From UBA4246 sp045113475 (lineage in GTDB: Bacteria > Bacillota > Clostridia > Christensenellales > Aristaeellaceae), in the NCBI GenBank assembly GCA_045113475.1, contig JBGUIY010000264.1, positions 1 to 8,026 of the forward strand: a stretch of 8,026 nt of DNA, written 5' to 3'. Below are positions 4,213 to 8,026 of this stretch, piece after piece. Both the position numbers and the translations under genes were made by a program. Numbering within the stretch: the first letter of the stretch is position 1; every line of letters begins with the position of its first letter. The notes under the pieces are model-generated. The model searched no databases. It worked only from the letters and a program-made list of their open reading frames with translations, and had not been told where the DNA came from.

Positions 4213-6060
4213 GTGAGTCCTGAACAGGAACGAGCGATTGAGAAGCTTCTGGAAAAGGTGGAAAAGCCTGCCCGGTATACGGGCGGGGAAATGAATACAC
4301 AGGTCCGGGACTGGGACGAGGCGGAGATGCACTTCGCCTTCTGCTTTGCGGACACATACGAGATCGGCATGTCCTACCTGGGCATGAAGATCCTGGTGAG
4401 CCTGATCAACTCGCTGCCCTATATGAGCTGCGAGCGTGTTTTTATGCCCTGGGTGGACTTCCGGGCGGGGCTGAAGGAGAAGAATCTGCCGTTGTTCTCG
4501 CTGGAGAGCCGCAAAGCGCTCAGCGAGTTCGACGTCATCGGCTTCACCCTCCAGTACGAAATGAGTTATACCAATATCCTGGACATGCTGGACCTGGGCC
4601 ATGTGCCCGTGCTGGCGGCGGACCGCGGGGAGAACGACCCGCTGGTGATCGCGGGCGGGCCCTGCGCCTGCAACCCGGAACCGCTGGCCATGTTCTTTGA
4701 CGCCTTCCAGATCGGCGACGGCGAGGAGGGCATGGTGGAATTCCTGGACACCCTGCGCGCCTGCCGGCAGGAGGGGCTCTCCCGGAACGAGACCCTCATG
4801 CGCCTGGCGCAGATCGAGGGCGTGTACGTGCCCCGCTTCTACGAGGCGAAGTATCATGAGGACGGCACCCTGAGTGCTTTCACCCGCACGGACGAACGCG
4901 CGCCGGAAACCGTGCGCCGCCGCATCCTGAAGGACTTTTCCAACGCATACTATCCGGACACCTTCCCGGTACCCTATACGGATATCGTGTTCGACCGCAT
5001 CGTGCTGGAGATCATGCGCGGCTGCACCCGGGGCTGCCGGTTCTGTCAGGCGGGCATGATCTACCGCCCCGTGCGCGAACGCAGCATGGAGCGCGTCATC
5101 GAGCTGGCCGAAAAGCTGGAAGCGGCCACCGGCTACGAGGAGATGTCCCTCTCCTCCCTGTCCAGCGGCGATTACTCCTGCCTGAAGGAACTGATCACCG
5201 CCCTGATGGACCGCTTCCACGATCAGCGGGTCAGCGTGTCCCTGCCCAGCATGCGCGTGGACAACCTGGTCAAGCAGTCCCTGGAGGAGCTCTCCCGCGT
5301 GCGCAAGAGCGGGCTGACCGTGGCGGCGGAGGCGGGCACCCAGCGCCTGCGGGACGTCATCAACAAGGGCGTCACCGAGGAGGACGTCATCCGTTCCGTC
5401 AGCGACGCCTTCGACAGCGGCTACGGCACGGTCAAGCTGTACTTCATGACCGGCCTGCCCACCGAGACCGACGAGGACCTGCGCGGCATCGGCGACCTGG
5501 CCCGCAAAGTGGTGGCCGCTTATTATGCGACCCCCAAGGAGCACCGGGCCAAGGGCCTGCGCGTCACCTGCAGCGCCTCCGTGTTCGTGCCCAAGCCCTT
5601 CACGCCCTTTCAGTGGGCGGCGCAGGACAGCATCGGGACCGTGATGGAAAAGCAGAGCCATCTGCGCGAGTACCTGAAGACGAAGGGCGTCACCTTCAAC
5701 TGGCACGACCCCACCCTGTCCTTCATGGAGGCCTGCATCTCCCGGGGCGACCGGCGCGTGGGCGAGGTCATTTACACCGCCTGGCAGGACGGCTGCATCC
5801 TGGACGGATGGTCGGAGCATTTCAAGTACGACGTGTGGCTCCGCGCCTTTGAAAAGTGCGGGCTGGACACGGCTTTCTACGCCAACCGCGAGCGGCCCTA
5901 CGAGGAACTGCTGCCCTGGAGCTTCATCGACATGGGTGTGACACAGCAGTACCTGCGGCTGGAGAACGAGCGCGCCAAACGGGGCGAGACCACCAGGGAC
6001 TGCCGCAAGGGCTGCAACGGCTGCGGCCTGCAGCGCTATGAAGGGTTGTGCAACGTATGA
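4213..6060 (+). CDS. TIGR03960-type B12-binding-like radical SAM protein
   Basis: The 615-residue protein has three visible parts. Residues about 40-180 resemble a cobalamin-binding-like alpha/beta domain (FCFADTYEIGMSYLG at 43-57, GFTLQYEMSYTN at 110-121, IAGGP at 146-150, IGDGEEG at 167-173). Residues about 255-500 form a radical SAM barrel with C271, C275 and C278 in CTRGCRFC, which bind the 4Fe-4S cluster that cleaves S-adenosylmethionine. The C-terminus carries a second cysteine group (C597, C601, C604, C613). This matches the TIGR03960 family, common in Clostridia but with no proven substrate; its neighbours suggest RNA-related work, which is inference. The classic cobalamin DxHxxG motif is not seen, so B12 use is doubtful. 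GTG 4213 is preceded by GGAGG at 4201-4205, seven bases away. The gene overlaps the next by ATGA. In some lineages the next protein is fused to this one; here they are separate. Confidence 0.88.
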   Translation: MSPEQERAIEKLLEKVEKPARYTGGEMNTQVRDWDEAEMHFAFCFADTYEIGMSYLGMKILVSLINSLPYMSCERVFMPWVDFRAGLKEKNLPLFSLESRKALSEFDVIGFTLQYEMSYTNILDMLDLGHVPVLAADRGENDPLVIAGGPCACNPEPLAMFFDAFQIGDGEEGMVEFLDTLRACRQEGLSRNETLMRLAQIEGVYVPRFYEAKYHEDGTLSAFTRTDERAPETVRRRILKDFSNAYYPDTFPVPYTDIVFDRIVLEIMRGCTRGCRFCQAGMIYRPVRERSMERVIELAEKLEAATGYEEMSLSSLSSGDYSCLKELITALMDRFHDQRVSVSLPSMRVDNLVKQSLEELSRVRKSGLTVAAEAGTQRLRDVINKGVTEEDVIRSVSDAFDSGYGTVKLYFMTGLPTETDEDLRGIGDLARKVVAAYYATPKEHRAKGLRVTCSASVFVPKPFTPFQWAAQDSIGTVMEKQSHLREYLKTKGVTFNWHDPTLSFMEACISRGDRRVGEVIYTAWQDGCILDGWSEHFKYDVWLRAFEKCGLDTAFYANRERPYEELLPWSFIDMGVTQQYLRLENERAKRGETTRDCRKGCNGCGLQRYEGLCNV

Positions 6061-6731
6061 AGATGTGGCTGACGATGGAAAAGGGCGCGCGCATCCGCTT
6101 TACCGGGCATCTGGACCTGATGCGCACCATGCAGCGGGCCCTCCGGCGCAGCGGGCTGCCGGTGCGCTATTCCCAGGGTTTCAACCCGCATATGCTGCTG
6201 AACGCCGCCGCGCCGCTCTCCCTGGGCATGCCCGGGCTGCGGGAACTGATCGAGGTGCCGGTGGGAGAGGAGATCGCTCCGGAGGTTTTTCAGGAGCGCC
6301 TGAACGCCGCCCTGCCGCCGGACCTGCGCTGCCGCGCCGTGCGTGCCCTGCCGGACGAGCATCCTGCGCCGATGGCGCTGCTCCGCGCCGCCCAGTACCT
6401 GATGGAACTGGACGGGGATCACCCCGGCACGGCGGCCTGCATGGCCGCGCTGCCCGCTATGCTGGCGGCGGAAGAACTGCCCGCCGTGCGCAAGACCAAG
6501 ACGGGGGAAAAGCCCTGCGACGTGAGGCCGATGCTCTACGAAGCCCAGGCCATGAGCCCGCGCACGATCTGCGCTACGCTTTCCCTGTGCGAGGCCGGCA
6601 CCCTGAAGCCGGATCTGTTCCTGAGCGTGCTGGCGGGACTGGCCGGGACAGAAAAGCCCGATGCCTTTATCACCCGCCTGCAGATGTACGCGATGAAGGA
6701 CGGCGAGCTGGCTCGCCTCGAGGAGGCTTAA
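6057..6731 (+). CDS. TIGR03936 / DUF2344 protein, partner of the radical SAM gene
   Basis: This soluble protein has 224 residues when read from ATG 6057. Its opening, with RIRFTGHLDLMRTMQRALRR near residues 12-31 followed by GLPVRYSQGFNPHM, is the hallmark of the TIGR03936 (DUF2344) family. In many genomes that family lies directly after, or is fused to, the TIGR03960 radical SAM protein, so it is probably its obligate partner. Its biochemical role is unknown. The C-terminus near residues 200-218 (GTEKPDAFITRLQMYAMKD) is also family-typical. The start overlaps the upstream stop codon as ATGA, implying translational coupling; AAGGG at 6041-6045 is a loose binding site 11 bases away. An in-frame GTG at 6048 would add three residues but sits too close to that site. 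The last codons contain GGAGG at 6722-6726, which serves as ribosome binding site for the RNase gene. Confidence 0.82.
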   Translation: MKMWLTMEKGARIRFTGHLDLMRTMQRALRRSGLPVRYSQGFNPHMLLNAAAPLSLGMPGLRELIEVPVGEEIAPEVFQERLNAALPPDLRCRAVRALPDEHPAPMALLRAAQYLMELDGDHPGTAACMAALPAMLAAEELPAVRKTKTGEKPCDVRPMLYEAQAMSPRTICATLSLCEAGTLKPDLFLSVLAGLAGTEKPDAFITRLQMYAMKDGELARLEEA

Positions 6732-7799
6732 GTGCGTATCCTGCTGATGGAGCGCCGCCCGGAGGGCGAGGCGCTGGCCCTGCTCAATGACCGTGCGCTC
6801 ACGGATTACCGGCTGGTGCCGGAAACGGCCCTGCGGGCGGAAGCCCTGCTGATCGGGCGCCTGCGGCAGAACGTGAAGGGCATGGCCGCCGCCTTCGTGA
6901 GCCTGCCGGAAGGGCAGGTGGGCTTCCTGCCGGAGTCGGAGGCGAAACAGCCCCTGCATCCGGGAGATTTCGTACTGGTGCAGGTTAAAAAGCCGGCAAC
7001 AGGCAAAAAGAGCGCCTACCTGACCCAGGATGTCTCCCTAGCGGGGCGCGGGCTGATCCTGCTGCCGCTGAGCGGGGCCCTGGGCGTGTCCGGCCGCGTG
7101 GAGGACGAGACCGTCCGGGAAGCGCTGCGCTCCCTGGGCGAAAAGCTGCAGCCGGCCGGTATGGGGCTGATCATGCGCCAGGCAGCTGCCGGTATGGACG
7201 AAGCGGCGCTGCAAGCAGAGCTTGACCGCCTGCTCGCGCGGTGGCAGGATTTCCGGCGCCAGGCGGATTCTCCGGCCGAAGTACGGCTGCTCTGGCCCGG
7301 CCGGAGCGCCCTGGAGCAGGCCATGGAGGATTTCGGCGCGGTGGACGGGCTGATCCTGGACCGGTATGTGCCGGACGCCCCGCCCCATGAGGTGCGGGAG
7401 CATCCCTTCGCGGATTTCGCGGTGATGGAGCAGCTGGAGAAACTGAGCCGCCGCCAGGTCTGGCTGCCCTCCGGCGGCTTTGTGGTGGTGGATCCCTGCG
7501 AGGCCCTGACCGCCATCGACGTGAACACCGGCAAGTCTGTGGGGAAGGGCGGCGACAAGGAGCAGCTTTTCCTGCGCACCAACCTGGAGGCTGCGGACAT
7601 GATCGCCCGCATCCTGCGCGTGCGCGGCATCGGCGGCATCGTGATCATTGACCTGATCGACATGGAAACGGACGCCGCCCGCGAGACGGTCCTCGCCCGC
7701 TTCCGCGCCCTCCTGAAGGACGACCCCGTCAAGTGCGTGGTGCACGGATTCACGTCCCTGGGGCTGCTGGAAATGACGAGGAAAAAGACGGGGAGATAA
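6732..7799 (+). CDS. rng: Ribonuclease E/G family protein, C-terminally short
   Basis: A 355-residue member of the RNase E/G endoribonuclease family, which cleaves single-stranded AU-rich RNA in mRNA decay and rRNA processing. An S1-type RNA-binding domain is visible at about residues 38-105 (IGRLRQNVKGMAAAFVSL, then VGFLPE). The catalytic DNase I-like region contains both metal-binding aspartates in their family contexts: D263 in TAIDVNTG and D307 in IIDLIDM, plus TNLEAAD at 283-289. The protein ends at GLLEMTRKKTGR. In E. coli RNase E and G this segment is followed by the CxxC zinc-link and small domain that hold the dimer or tetramer together; both are missing. The GTG start directly follows the upstream TAA, with GGAGG at 6722-6726 five bases away. 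Frames after the stop do not restore the missing part. Whether the short form is normal for this lineage or a truncation cannot be decided here. Confidence 0.85.
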   Translation: MRILLMERRPEGEALALLNDRALTDYRLVPETALRAEALLIGRLRQNVKGMAAAFVSLPEGQVGFLPESEAKQPLHPGDFVLVQVKKPATGKKSAYLTQDVSLAGRGLILLPLSGALGVSGRVEDETVREALRSLGEKLQPAGMGLIMRQAAAGMDEAALQAELDRLLARWQDFRRQADSPAEVRLLWPGRSALEQAMEDFGAVDGLILDRYVPDAPPHEVREHPFADFAVMEQLEKLSRRQVWLPSGGFVVVDPCEALTAIDVNTGKSVGKGGDKEQLFLRTNLEAADMIARILRVRGIGGIVIIDLIDMETDAARETVLARFRALLKDDPVKCVVHGFTSLGLLEMTRKKTGR

Positions 7800-7805
7800 A
7801 GTATG

Positions 7806-7841
7806 AGCCCGGCTGTTGGCTATGGATGTAGTGGCCGGGCT
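7806..7841. terminator. Stem-loop between convergent RNase and XRE genes
   Basis: AGCCCGGC (7806-7813) and GCCGGGCT (7834-7841) are exact reverse complements with a 20-base loop, six bases after the RNase stop codon. The right arm overlaps the last codons of the convergent XRE gene. Position and symmetry suit a shared bidirectional terminator, but neither side has a proper T-run, so efficiency is uncertain. Confidence 0.4.
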
Positions 7842-8026
7842 TCGTGTGTGAGACCAGCGATAAAATCCAGTGAAACATTATAATATTCAGCAAGACGAAT
7901 GGCGAGGCAGAATGGAATCTCCCGCTTGCCTTGTTCATAATTCGTGTAAGTTGTTTTGTGCATTTTAAGGATAGCGACCAGTTGATCCTGTGTCAGGTCG
8001 TGATCTTCACGCAGATCACGAATGCG
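7820..8026 (-). CDS. XRE-family helix-turn-helix regulator, C-terminal part
   Basis: Leftward reading from the window edge gives 68 residues ending in TAG at 7822-7820; the start codon lies beyond 8026. The visible protein begins RIRDLREDHDLTQDQL and continues through TTYTNYEQGKREIPF to LAEYYNVSLDFIAGLT. This is the Cro/CI-type (XRE, SinR-like) DNA-binding fold: helices 2 and 3 span about residues 11-30, and the 'YEQGKREIP...LA.YY.VSLDFI.GL' tail is typical. Almost the whole domain is present, so only a few residues, or an additional N-terminal part, are missing. It is convergent with the RNase gene, only 20 bases away. One sampled 60-base line (7861-7920) is about 37% GC, well below the neighbouring operon, consistent with acquired DNA. 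Its target is unknown. Confidence 0.8.
   Translation of the reverse strand, partial: RIRDLREDHDLTQDQLVAILKMHKTTYTNYEQGKREIPFCLAIRLAEYYNVSLDFIAGLTHEARPLHP

Noticed and set aside
4150..5820. Long minus-strand open frame (556 codons)
   Set aside because: It is the antisense of the radical SAM gene. It is rich in H, Q, A and G as expected for a shadow frame and has no ordered motif.

Overview
The window looks like chromosomal DNA from a high-GC member of the Bacillota, most likely class Clostridia. This rests on three things: a SpoVB/MurJ-type flippase; the adjacent set of a TIGR03960 radical SAM protein, a TIGR03936/DUF2344 protein and RNase E/G, which recurs in Clostridia; and strong GGAGG ribosome binding sites with sigma-A-like promoters. 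No rRNA, tRNA, CRISPR array or transposase was recognised.

Layout. Positions 1-1743 are read leftward: an MVF/SpoVB-like lipid-linked oligosaccharide flippase is followed by the first 30 codons of a GH36-type alpha-galactosidase that runs off the left edge. A 218-base divergent region (1744-1961) holds two back-to-back promoters. A perfect 10+10 base inverted repeat frames the -10 box of the leftward one. Rightward from 1962 is a PHP-domain metal-dependent phosphoesterase. Next comes a 534-base stretch without a convincing gene (2748-3281) that is rich in inverted repeats, including two copies of one GC-rich hairpin. An AT-rich gene (3282-3968) then encodes a small exported protein with a C-terminal Ada-like Cys/His module. 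It is flanked by two copies of a second hairpin (3072-3099 and 4093-4121) that differ partly by pairing-preserving changes.

From 4153 a clear promoter drives a tightly packed operon. The TIGR03960 radical SAM protein starts at GTG 4213. The TIGR03936 protein overlaps it by ATGA. RNase E/G starts immediately after the TAA of the TIGR03936 gene. RNase E/G keeps its S1 domain and catalytic aspartates but stops just before the zinc-link. It is followed not by the rplU-rpmA-obg set often found there but by a convergent, AT-rich XRE-family regulator that enters from the right edge.

The radical SAM/RNase operon probably belongs to core RNA or translation physiology, although the radical SAM pair has no proven reaction. 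The flippase, PHP and exported-protein genes look like separate units. I saw no defence or other multi-gene system that could be called new. The least ordinary signals are the paired hairpin repeats around the AT-rich gene, the operator-like repeat at the divergent promoter, and the shortened RNase.
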